Shown piece after piece: positions 1 to 6,490 of a DNA stretch of 10,404 nucleotides (positions are counted from its first letter, which is position 1; each line of letters starts with the position of its first letter). The DNA comes from Clostridiales bacterium (GTDB lineage Bacteria > Bacillota > Clostridia > Christensenellales > Aristaeellaceae). Position numbers and translations under genes: made by a program. The stretch lies in NCBI GenBank assembly GCA_012522875.1, contig JAAYJP010000167.1, forward strand, positions 1 through 10,404. The letters run 5' to 3'. The notes below the pieces were generated by a model. It was not told the DNA's origin and did not search any database. It was given only the letters and a program-made list of their open reading frames with translations.

Positions 1-38
1 ATCAGAACCTGGGCTGTGATGCTTGACTGGCTGGCTCA

Positions 39-52
39 GTAGACAAGTCTAC
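39..52. repeat. 14-base perfect inverted repeat at the hslU stop codon
   Basis: Seen directly: GTAGAC, two bases, then GTCTAC, overlapping the hslU stop codon (TAG, 49-51 on the minus strand). A two-base loop is too tight for a stable RNA hairpin; opening one pair gives a 5-bp stem with a 4-base loop. No T-run follows on the minus strand, so it does not read as an intrinsic terminator. A dyad of this form can be an operator for a dimeric repressor acting on whatever gene lies beyond the left edge, but nothing here proves that. Positions 1-38 show no recognisable gene or signal. Confidence 0.4.
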
Positions 53-1419
53 AGAATATATTTGTGCAGATCGGTTTCCTTGGCCGCCTTCACATGCTCC
101 TTGACATACTGCCCGGTGATTGCCAGATCGATCTCGGGCATCTCCTCGCCCCCGGCGTTAAAGGAGATATCCTCCAGAAGGTCCTCAAACACGGCATGAA
201 GCCTTCTCGCGCCGATGTTCTCCCCGGCGTCGTTCAGGTTGCAGGCTGCCTGGGCGATGGATTCCAGCGCGTCCTCCTCAAAGGAAAGTTTTACCCTGTC
301 CACCGCCAGAAGCGCGCTGTACTGGAGTGTCAGCGCGTTGTCCGGCTGGCTCAGGATGCGGACGAAATCGTCTTTGGTGAGGCTCCTGAGTGTCACCTGC
401 ACCGGGAAACGGCCCTGCAGCTCGGGAATCAGGTCGGTTACCTTGGCCACATGGAAGGCGCCAGCGGCAATAAAGAGCACAAAATCCGTGCGCACGGAGC
501 CATGCTTGGTGTTGACGATGCTGCCCTCGACAATCGGCAGGATGTCCCGCTGGACGCCCTCCCGGGAGACATCAGGACCGGAACCAGCGGAGGAACGCCC
601 GGCGATTTTATCTATTTCATCAATGAACACGATACCATCCTGCTCCGCGCGCTTGATGGCCTCTTCCTTCACCGCATCCATGTCAATCAGTTTCTGCGCT
701 TCCTCCTCAATCAGGATGCGGCGCGCTTCCCTGACCTTTACCCGGCGCAGTTTCATGCGTTTGGGCATCATGCCGCCCATCATATCGCCGATGTTGATAG
801 CAGCGCCCCCCACCTCAAGCTGCGGCGCGCTCTCCTCCACCTCGATTTCAATCTCCCGGTCCTCCAGTTTCCCCTCCTTCAGCTGCGTCAGCAAATCCCC
901 CCGGCGCAGGCTCACGCGCTGGCGCTCCTCATCGGATTGCTCCGGCTCGTTTTGCCGGCCCCTGAGCAGGATGTCAATGGGGTTGGCAGCCTGCTTGGGG
1001 GGGCTTTCCAGGAGAGATACCAGGCGGTCCTCCGCAAGCACCTCCGCCCGGGTATTCACGCGCGCCTGGTGCTCCTGTTTGACCATGCGGATGGCGTTTT
1101 CCACCAGGTCCCGGATGATGCTTTCCACATCCCGGCCCACATAGCCCACCTCAGTGAACTTGGTTGCCTCAACTTTTACAAAGGGAGCGTTCACCAGCTT
1201 GGCCAGCCTCCGGGCAATCTCGGTCTTCCCTACCCCGGTGGGGCCAATCATCAGGATGTTCTTGGGGTAAATCTCGTCCCGCAGCGGTTCTTCCACCTGG
1301 GCGCGGCGATAGCGGTTGCGGAGCGCAATTGCCACCTGGCGCTTGGCCTCCGTCTGGCCGATGATATATCGGTCCAGCTCCCGAACGATTTCCCGCGGGG
1401 TTAAATCGTGGCTTCTCAT
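49..1419 (-). CDS. hslU: HslU (ClpY), AAA+ ATPase/unfoldase of the HslUV protease
   Basis: HslU is the cytoplasmic hexameric unfoldase that binds, unfolds and threads substrates into the HslV peptidase chamber using ATP. The 456-residue product is a usual length for the family. Visible motifs in order are the Walker A GPTGVGKT (59-66), the central-pore loop GYVG (92-95) that grips substrate, the charged and methionine-rich intermediate (I) domain (about 110-240), the Walker B VFIDEID (264-270), the arginine-finger region QGRFP (335-339) and the sensor-2 motif GARRLH (403-408). The C-terminal tail LHKYIL resembles the HslU tail known to dock between HslV subunits and activate them. The ATG at 1419 overlaps the hslV stop as ATGA and is preceded by GGAGGA inside hslV, so the two are translationally coupled. 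In Bacillus the next gene is codY; here the window ends 48 bases past the stop. Confidence 0.98.
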   Translation of the reverse strand: MRSHDLTPREIVRELDRYIIGQTEAKRQVAIALRNRYRRAQVEEPLRDEIYPKNILMIGPTGVGKTEIARRLAKLVNAPFVKVEATKFTEVGYVGRDVESIIRDLVENAIRMVKQEHQARVNTRAEVLAEDRLVSLLESPPKQAANPIDILLRGRQNEPEQSDEERQRVSLRRGDLLTQLKEGKLEDREIEIEVEESAPQLEVGGAAINIGDMMGGMMPKRMKLRRVKVREARRILIEEEAQKLIDMDAVKEEAIKRAEQDGIVFIDEIDKIAGRSSAGSGPDVSREGVQRDILPIVEGSIVNTKHGSVRTDFVLFIAAGAFHVAKVTDLIPELQGRFPVQVTLRSLTKDDFVRILSQPDNALTLQYSALLAVDRVKLSFEEDALESIAQAACNLNDAGENIGARRLHAVFEDLLEDISFNAGGEEMPEIDLAITGQYVKEHVKAAKETDLHKYIL

Positions 1420-1949
1420 ACGTCCTCCACAGAGATATTGTCATTGGTAAACACGCAGATGGACGCCGCGATTCTGAGCGCTTTTTCCACGATCTCCCGG
1501 GCGGACAACTGGGTGTTCTGCACAAGCGCCCGGGCTGCGGCCAACGCGTAGTTTCCTCCGGAGCCGATAGCGCATACACCGTCATCCGGATCAATCACCT
1601 CACCGGTACCGGATATCATCAGCATCTGGGACTCATTGGCCGCGATCATCATGGCCTGAAGCTGCCGGAGCACTTTGTCGCCCCGCCACTCCTGGGCCAG
1701 GTTCACGGCGGCACGCTCCAGGTTCCCCCCCGTCTGCTGCAGCTTTTCCTCAAAGCGGTCGCTTAAGGTAAACGCGTCAGCCACCGAGCCCGCAAAACCG
1801 ATGACCACCTGGCCGTTATAGATGCGGCGCACCTTTCTTGCGGTGCTTTTAAAAATGGTGTTTTCTCCCATCGTCACCTGCCCGTCGCCGGCGATGGCCA
1901 CATGGCCGTCCCGTTTCACGGCACAGATGGTGGTGCCTCTAAATGACAT
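1416..1949 (-). CDS. hslV: HslV (ClpQ), proteasome-like peptidase subunit of HslUV
   Basis: HslV is an N-terminal-nucleophile hydrolase that forms a double-hexamer chamber and degrades proteins delivered by HslU. The 177-residue product begins MSFRGTTICAV. The conserved TTI marks the mature N terminus, so Thr6 is the expected nucleophile after removal of a short MSFRG leader. Other conserved features are GDGQ (21-24, with Asp22), Lys39 (the active-site lysine by alignment with E. coli Lys33), GFAGSVADAF (51-60) and GSGG (129-132). It most resembles Bacillus ClpQ/CodW, which also carries a short extension before TT, rather than E. coli HslV, which starts MTTI. The ATG is 10 bases after the trmFO stop, behind a near-perfect AAAGGAGG that overlaps that stop codon. 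The 3' end overlaps hslU by 4 bases, as expected for a fixed-ratio complex. Confidence 0.97.
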   Translation of the reverse strand: MSFRGTTICAVKRDGHVAIAGDGQVTMGENTIFKSTARKVRRIYNGQVVIGFAGSVADAFTLSDRFEEKLQQTGGNLERAAVNLAQEWRGDKVLRQLQAMMIAANESQMLMISGTGEVIDPDDGVCAIGSGGNYALAAARALVQNTQLSAREIVEKALRIAASICVFTNDNISVEDV

Positions 1950-1953
1950 GGTT

Positions 1954-1961
1954 CCTCCTTT
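1954..1961 (-). promoter_or_regulatory. Ribosome binding site of hslV
   Basis: AAAGGAGG on the minus strand shares bases with the trmFO stop codon TAA (1960-1962) and lies 4 bases before the hslV ATG at 1949. The arrangement implies that ribosomes terminating on trmFO can reinitiate on hslV, so no separate promoter is needed. Confidence 0.8.
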
Positions 1962-3279
1962 ACTGGCTGGAGAACAGCTCCGGCCTGGACGCTGTAAACT
2001 CCGCCAATTCCTTCAGCGCCCTTTCAGAAAGCGTCAGGCAGCGTTGTTCCTTGCCTTTAACGCGCTGGGGCAGCGGCTGCATGATGCCAAAATTCATGTT
2101 CATGGGCTGAAAATCCCGGTTGGCTGTGGAGACATAGCGCCCCAGCGCCGCGATTGCCGTGTTTATGGGCAAATCGGCTTCCTGCAGCCCCATCAGCCGG
2201 GTATACAGCGACAGCCCTGCCGCGAGCCCCGAAGCAGCGCTTTCCACATAGCCCTCCACCCCGGTCATCTGTCCCGCAAAGAACAGCAGGGGCTGCTTCT
2301 TCACGGCAAAGTGGCTGTCCAGGAAGCCGGGGCTTTGCAGGAAGGTGTTGCGGTGCATCACCCCATATCGCGCGAATTCCGCGTCCTTGAGCCCTGGAAT
2401 CAGGCTGAAGACCCGCTTCTGTTCCGGGAACTTAAGCCGGGTTTGGAAGCCCACCAGGTTGTACAGCGTCCCTGCCGCGTCATCCTGGCGAAGCTGAAGG
2501 GCTGCAAAAGGCATTTTGCCCGTGCGGGGGTCTGTAAGCCCCACGGGTTTCATGGGGCCAAACGCCGGGGCCATGTGTCCGCGACGGGCCATGGACTCAA
2601 TGGGCATGCAGCCCTCAAACAGCAAGCCCTCCTCAAAGCCGTGGACCGGTGCAGATTCGGCAGAAAGCAAAGCGTCGATAAAGGCGTGGTACTCCGCTTC
2701 ATTCAACGGGCAATTGATGTAATCGCTCCCCCGCCCATAGCGTGACTGGCGGAAGGCAGCGCTCATGTCGATGCTCTCCCGGGTCACGATAGGGGCTGCC
2801 GCATCAAAGAAGTGCAGGGAGCCTGCCATTTTTTCGATTTCATCCCCAAGGCTGCCCGCGGTCAGGGGGCCTGTGGCGATGACGGCGGGCGCCTCGGGGA
2901 GGGCCCGGGCCAGGCGGGGCTCAATCTCCACCAAAGGGTGCGCCGCCAGCTTCTTCGTGATCAGGTCCGAAAAAGCTTCGCGGTCCACCGCCAGGGCTCC
3001 GCCGGCCGGCACCCGGCTCGCGTCAGCCGCCTGGATGATCAGAGAGCCCAATCGGCGCATCTCCTGCTTCAGCAGGCCGGATGCGTTTTGCAACCGGTCG
3101 CTTTTTAGCGAGTTGCTGCATACCAGTTCCGCGAAACCATCGGATGCATGGGCAGGGGTTTTATGAGAGGGCTTCATGTCCACCAGATGGATCTGAATCC
3201 CCCGGGACGCCAGCTGCCAGGCTGCCTCACACCCTGCCAGGCCTGCCCCCAGCACCGTGACGGGACCTTTATTCTTCAA
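1960..3279 (-). CDS. trmFO: TrmFO, folate- and FAD-dependent tRNA (uracil-54) C5-methyltransferase
   Basis: TrmFO (formerly Gid) makes m5U54 in the tRNA T-loop using methylene-tetrahydrofolate as carbon donor and FAD as cofactor. It typifies Gram-positive bacteria that do not use the SAM-dependent TrmA. With the start chosen here the product has 439 residues, normal for the family. The FAD-binding GAGLAG lies at 11-16. Cys54 in ELVCSNSLK and Cys224 in FEGCMPIE match the catalytic pair known from B. subtilis (C53, C226). Family motifs GQMTGVEGYVES (336-347) and FQPMNMNFG (390-398) follow. An ATG at 3324 would add 15 unconserved residues lying deep in topA. The TTG at 3279 has GAGGA five bases upstream and places GAGLAG at the usual distance from the N terminus. 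The gene overlaps the topA stop by 11 bases and ends just before hslV; xerC/codV, often found here, is absent. Confidence 0.97.
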   Translation of the reverse strand: MKNKGPVTVLGAGLAGCEAAWQLASRGIQIHLVDMKPSHKTPAHASDGFAELVCSNSLKSDRLQNASGLLKQEMRRLGSLIIQAADASRVPAGGALAVDREAFSDLITKKLAAHPLVEIEPRLARALPEAPAVIATGPLTAGSLGDEIEKMAGSLHFFDAAAPIVTRESIDMSAAFRQSRYGRGSDYINCPLNEAEYHAFIDALLSAESAPVHGFEEGLLFEGCMPIESMARRGHMAPAFGPMKPVGLTDPRTGKMPFAALQLRQDDAAGTLYNLVGFQTRLKFPEQKRVFSLIPGLKDAEFARYGVMHRNTFLQSPGFLDSHFAVKKQPLLFFAGQMTGVEGYVESAASGLAAGLSLYTRLMGLQEADLPINTAIAALGRYVSTANRDFQPMNMNFGIMQPLPQRVKGKEQRCLTLSERALKELAEFTASRPELFSSQ

Positions 3280-5377
3280 TGTTTTCCTCAATGGGCTCGT
3301 GATAGCGGCAGTTGGCATTGGCACAGAGCCGCGCGGCTCCTGACTTTCTCCGCTTGACGGTCATATGGCTGCCGCAGCGGGGACAGGGCTTCTCGTCCAC
3401 CATCTCCCAGGAGGTGAAGTCACACTCCGGGTAGCGCTCACAGCCGTAGAACTTGCGCCCTTTACGCGTGGTCTTCTCCTGAAGCCGCGCGCCGCAGGTG
3501 GGGCAGGGCGCATTGATATAGGCGATGATGGGCTTGGTATTGCGGCACTCCGGAAAGCGGGGGCAAGCCAGAAAGCGCCCGTAGCGGCCCATTTTGTACA
3601 CCATCATGGCACCGCACTGGTCGCATGGGATGTCGGATACCTCATCTTGTATCTCAATTTTCTCCAGGCTCGTCTCGGCGTTCTCCACCATGTTGATAAA
3701 GTCGGGATAGAACCCCGACAGCACATTGGTCCAGGGCTCCTGGCTCTCCTCCACCGCATCCAGGCGGTTTTCCATCTCTGCGGTGAAGTCCATGTCCACA
3801 ATAGGCTCAAAGTACTGCATCATGATGTCGTTCACCATCTTGCCAAGTTCCGTGGGATAGAGCCTCTTGTTCTCCCGGCTGACATAGCCGCGGCCCACGA
3901 TGGTGCCGATGGTGGGAGCAAAGGTAGAAGGGCGGCCAATGCCCTTTTCCTCCAGTTGCTGGATCAGGGACGCCTCAGTGTAGCGTGGAGGCGGCTGGGT
4001 GAAGCGCTGCACAGCTTCCACATCCAGAATCCTGACCGGAGCGTTTTCCTTAAACACCGGCAGCACCACAGATTTTTGCGCATCGCCATTGTCGGTCCCC
4101 TCTTCATAAAGCGTCGTGAATCCAGCGAAAACCTTGTGCTCACCATAGTAGCGCAGCGTCACCCCTTTGCCCCCGATTTCAGCGGTGACGGTATCAAACA
4201 GGGCCTCCAGCATCTGGCTCGCCATGAAACGGTTATAGATCAGTCGGTAAAGCTGCCACTGCTCCCGGCTGAGGCGGCTTTTGATTTTCTCAGGCGTCCG
4301 GCGCATATCTGTAGGCCGGATAGCCTCATGGGCATCCTGGGCTCGCTTGCCGCTTTTATAGGCCCTGGGTGTTTTGGGCAGGTAGTTTTCACCCCAGTCG
4401 CTCTTGATCTGCTCCCGCACGGCAGCCAGTGCCTGGTCGCTTACCCGCACGGCATCAGTCCGGATATAGGTTACCAGACCCTGGGTGCCCTCCGCCTCCA
4501 GATCAATGCCCTCATAGAGCCCCTGCACCACCTGCATGGTGCGGGATGAGGTGAAGTTGAGCTTCCGGCTGGCCTCCTGCTGGAGGGTGGAAGTGGTGAA
4601 CGGGGGCGCAGGCGACTTCTTGCGCTGCTTCTTTTTGACAGAAGTGATGGTGAAAGCCGATTCCTTGATCAGCTCGACCGCCTTGTCAGCACCCTTTTGA
4701 TCCCGGATCGAGGCCTTTTTGCCGCTGATAGTGGCAAGTTTCCCCTTAAGGGGCTCCTTGAGTTTCCTGCCGCCGGTTTCAAAGGCCGCCGCTACTTCCC
4801 AGTATTCCTCGGGAATAAAAGCGTCGATCTCCTGCTCCCGGTCAGCCACCATTCGCACGGCCACGCTTTGCACGCGCCCGGCGGAGAGGCCCTTTTTCAC
4901 TTTCGACCACAAAAGAGGGCTGATTTTGTAGCCTACCACCCGGTCCAGCGCCCGGCGCGCCTGCTGGGCGTCCACCCGGTCCATATCGATGACCCGGGGA
5001 TTTTTCACCGCCGCTTGTACAGCAGGTTTGGTGATCTCATTGAACTCAATGCGAATGGGCGCTTTTTCGTCCAACCCCAGCGCCTGGGCAAGATGCCAGG
5101 AAATGGCTTCTCCTTCCCGGTCCGGGTCAGTAGCCAGGAGCACCTGGCTGGCTCCTTTTACCTGTTTGCGCAGATCCGCCAGGATATCCCCTCGGCCCCG
5201 GATAGTGATGTACTTCATGGCGAAGTTTTCATCCGGGTTGATACCGAACTGGGACTTGGGTAAATCCCGCACATGCCCCTGGGAAGCGGTGACTTTATAG
5301 CCGCGCCCCAGCAACTTGGCCACGCTTTTGGCCTTGGCGGGGGATTCAACGATGACGAGTTTTGGCTTTTTCTGCAA
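3269..5377 (-). CDS. topA: TopA, type IA DNA topoisomerase I with three C-terminal zinc fingers
   Basis: TopA relaxes negatively supercoiled DNA by cutting one strand through a 5'-phosphotyrosine link. With the chosen start the product has 702 residues. The Toprim domain shows VIVESPAKAK (Glu11) and TDPDREGE (Asp84, Asp86, Glu88), the Mg2+-binding acidic residues. The catalytic tyrosine is Tyr304 in GLVTYIRTD, and the strand-passage domains extend to about residue 580, including LIQQLEEKGIGRPST. Three four-cysteine zinc ribbons follow: Cys585/588/605/611, Cys625/628/646/652 and Cys665/668/685/690. All are intact. The start is a TTG at 5377, with GGAGG five bases upstream. The in-frame TTG at 5389 has no ribosome binding site and would itself overlap the start of that GGAGG. 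The dprA stop is 18 bases upstream and trmFO overlaps the 3' end, so it sits mid-operon, as in Bacillus. Confidence 0.98.
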   Translation of the reverse strand: MQKKPKLVIVESPAKAKSVAKLLGRGYKVTASQGHVRDLPKSQFGINPDENFAMKYITIRGRGDILADLRKQVKGASQVLLATDPDREGEAISWHLAQALGLDEKAPIRIEFNEITKPAVQAAVKNPRVIDMDRVDAQQARRALDRVVGYKISPLLWSKVKKGLSAGRVQSVAVRMVADREQEIDAFIPEEYWEVAAAFETGGRKLKEPLKGKLATISGKKASIRDQKGADKAVELIKESAFTITSVKKKQRKKSPAPPFTTSTLQQEASRKLNFTSSRTMQVVQGLYEGIDLEAEGTQGLVTYIRTDAVRVSDQALAAVREQIKSDWGENYLPKTPRAYKSGKRAQDAHEAIRPTDMRRTPEKIKSRLSREQWQLYRLIYNRFMASQMLEALFDTVTAEIGGKGVTLRYYGEHKVFAGFTTLYEEGTDNGDAQKSVVLPVFKENAPVRILDVEAVQRFTQPPPRYTEASLIQQLEEKGIGRPSTFAPTIGTIVGRGYVSRENKRLYPTELGKMVNDIMMQYFEPIVDMDFTAEMENRLDAVEESQEPWTNVLSGFYPDFINMVENAETSLEKIEIQDEVSDIPCDQCGAMMVYKMGRYGRFLACPRFPECRNTKPIIAYINAPCPTCGARLQEKTTRKGRKFYGCERYPECDFTSWEMVDEKPCPRCGSHMTVKRRKSGAARLCANANCRYHEPIEENIEE
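3285..3289 (-). promoter_or_regulatory. Ribosome binding site that decides the trmFO TTG start
   Basis: GAGGA on the minus strand, inside the last codons of topA, is followed by AAACA and the TTG at 3279-3277. It supports a TTG start for trmFO over the in-frame ATG 45 bases further upstream, and places trmFO translation under coupling with topA. Confidence 0.7.
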
Positions 5378-5382
5378 AAGTG

Positions 5383-5387
5383 CCTCC
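5383..5387 (-). promoter_or_regulatory. Ribosome binding site that decides the topA TTG start
   Basis: GGAGG on the minus strand lies five bases before the TTG at 5377-5375. The gap between dprA and topA is otherwise AT-rich, with no clear -35/-10 pair. The site supports the shorter TopA, starting MQKKPKLVIVES, over the form four residues longer. Confidence 0.75.
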
Positions 5388-5395
5388 AATAGTTT

Positions 5396-6490
5396 TTAAT
5401 GCGTCCGGCGAAACACGCGCCCGGGCAGCGTCTGGATGAGCCCGCCCAGTTCCATGAGGGTAATCTGCGCATTGAGTTCCATCACTTCAAAGGATGTTCT
5501 GTCTGCCAGTTCCTCGAATCCCAAGGGTTCATCACAGAGCGCATCATATATCCGGCGCTGTTCGTTTGTCAAATCGGGCGGAATGAATTCGAGCTGCCTG
5601 GCCTTTGGCACAGGTTGGCTCCAGCCCAGGTCCTCCAGGATGTCTTCATGCGAGGTGGCCAGCCGTGCTCCTTCCCTTAGCATCTGGTGGGGCACCCTGC
5701 TGCCTGGCATGTCCACCGGTCCTGGCAAAGCGAACACTTCCCGCCCCTGAGCCAGGGCGTGGCCCACGGTAATGAGGGTGCCACTTTTCTCCCGCGCCTC
5801 AATGAGCATCACCCCTTGGCAGAGGCCTGACACCAGGCGGTTGCGGAAGGGGAAATGATAAGCCGCGGGCGGTGCCCCCGGCGCGAACTCGCTGATAACC
5901 GCGCCTCCGGACGCAATGATGCGCTCCGCCAGTTCCTTGTTTTCCGGCGGGTAGATGTTGTTGATGCCACTGCCCAGCACAGCAACCGTTCGTCCATGGC
6001 CCTCCAGCGCTCCCAAGTGGGCGGCGGTATCAATGCCGCGGGCCAGGCCTGAAACAACAGTGATGCCGTTTTCAGCCAACCCCCGGGCGATTTTATGGGC
6101 TTGTTCCCGCCCGTAACGGGTTTCACGCCGGGAGCCCACAAGGGCTATGGAACGGGCCTCTTCACGGCGAAGGATTCCTTTGAAAAACAACAAATCCGGC
6201 GGATCGATGATATTATTCAGGATTTCCGGGTATGCCTTATCCCCGGGCAGGGCAACGCCGGCGCCAATGCGCTCAAGCGCAAGTGCCAGCTTATCAAGGC
6301 CCATATCCCTTGTTTTCTTCAGTTCCTGATAGGCCTTGTTTCCGATGATATCCAAGAAATCAGGAGAAAAGAGGTCAAACACCGCTTCCGCATTCCCATA
6401 GGCCGCATAAAGCCGATCCCGGGCTTTGCAGCCCAGGCTCTGGCTGGACGCCAGCCAAACCTTGCACAACCGCTCTCGTTCTTCAGGCAT
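5396..6490 (-). CDS. dprA: DprA (Smf), single-stranded DNA-binding RecA loader for transformation
   Basis: DprA protects incoming single-stranded DNA during natural transformation and loads RecA onto it. The 364-residue product shows the three-part layout of the family. An N-terminal helical SAM/HhH-like region covers about 1-65. The Rossmann-fold core (about 78-285) contains ALVGSRR (116-122), SGLARGIDTAAH (147-158), GSGINNIYPPEN (173-184), FPFRNRLVSGL (213-223) and the SGTLITV stretch (236-242). A C-terminal winged-helix DML1-like domain (about 305-362) includes EELADRTSFEV. The ATG at 6490 has GGGGAGG at the right distance and overlaps the yifB stop by 8 bases. An in-frame extension back to 6637 runs inside yifB, is unconserved in character and is rejected. 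In many non-competent bacteria dprA is still retained, so its presence alone does not prove competence. Confidence 0.97.
   Translation of the reverse strand: MPEERERLCKVWLASSQSLGCKARDRLYAAYGNAEAVFDLFSPDFLDIIGNKAYQELKKTRDMGLDKLALALERIGAGVALPGDKAYPEILNNIIDPPDLLFFKGILRREEARSIALVGSRRETRYGREQAHKIARGLAENGITVVSGLARGIDTAAHLGALEGHGRTVAVLGSGINNIYPPENKELAERIIASGGAVISEFAPGAPPAAYHFPFRNRLVSGLCQGVMLIEAREKSGTLITVGHALAQGREVFALPGPVDMPGSRVPHQMLREGARLATSHEDILEDLGWSQPVPKARQLEFIPPDLTNEQRRIYDALCDEPLGFEELADRTSFEVMELNAQITLMELGGLIQTLPGRVFRRTH

Noticed and set aside
1..52. Transcription terminator after hslU
   Set aside because: The only dyad has a two-base loop and no following T-run on the minus strand, so it does not meet the form of an intrinsic terminator.
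64..1404. Open reading frame of 446 codons on the plus strand, covering nearly all of hslU in antisense
   Set aside because: It lies wholly opposite a fully conserved gene, its product resembles no family I know, and long antisense frames are expected in GC-rich codon-biased DNA.
3365..4549. Open reading frame of 394 codons on the plus strand opposite topA
   Set aside because: Same reasoning: topA shows every catalytic and zinc-binding residue on the other strand, and the antisense product has a His/Leu/Gly-heavy composition typical of a shadow frame.
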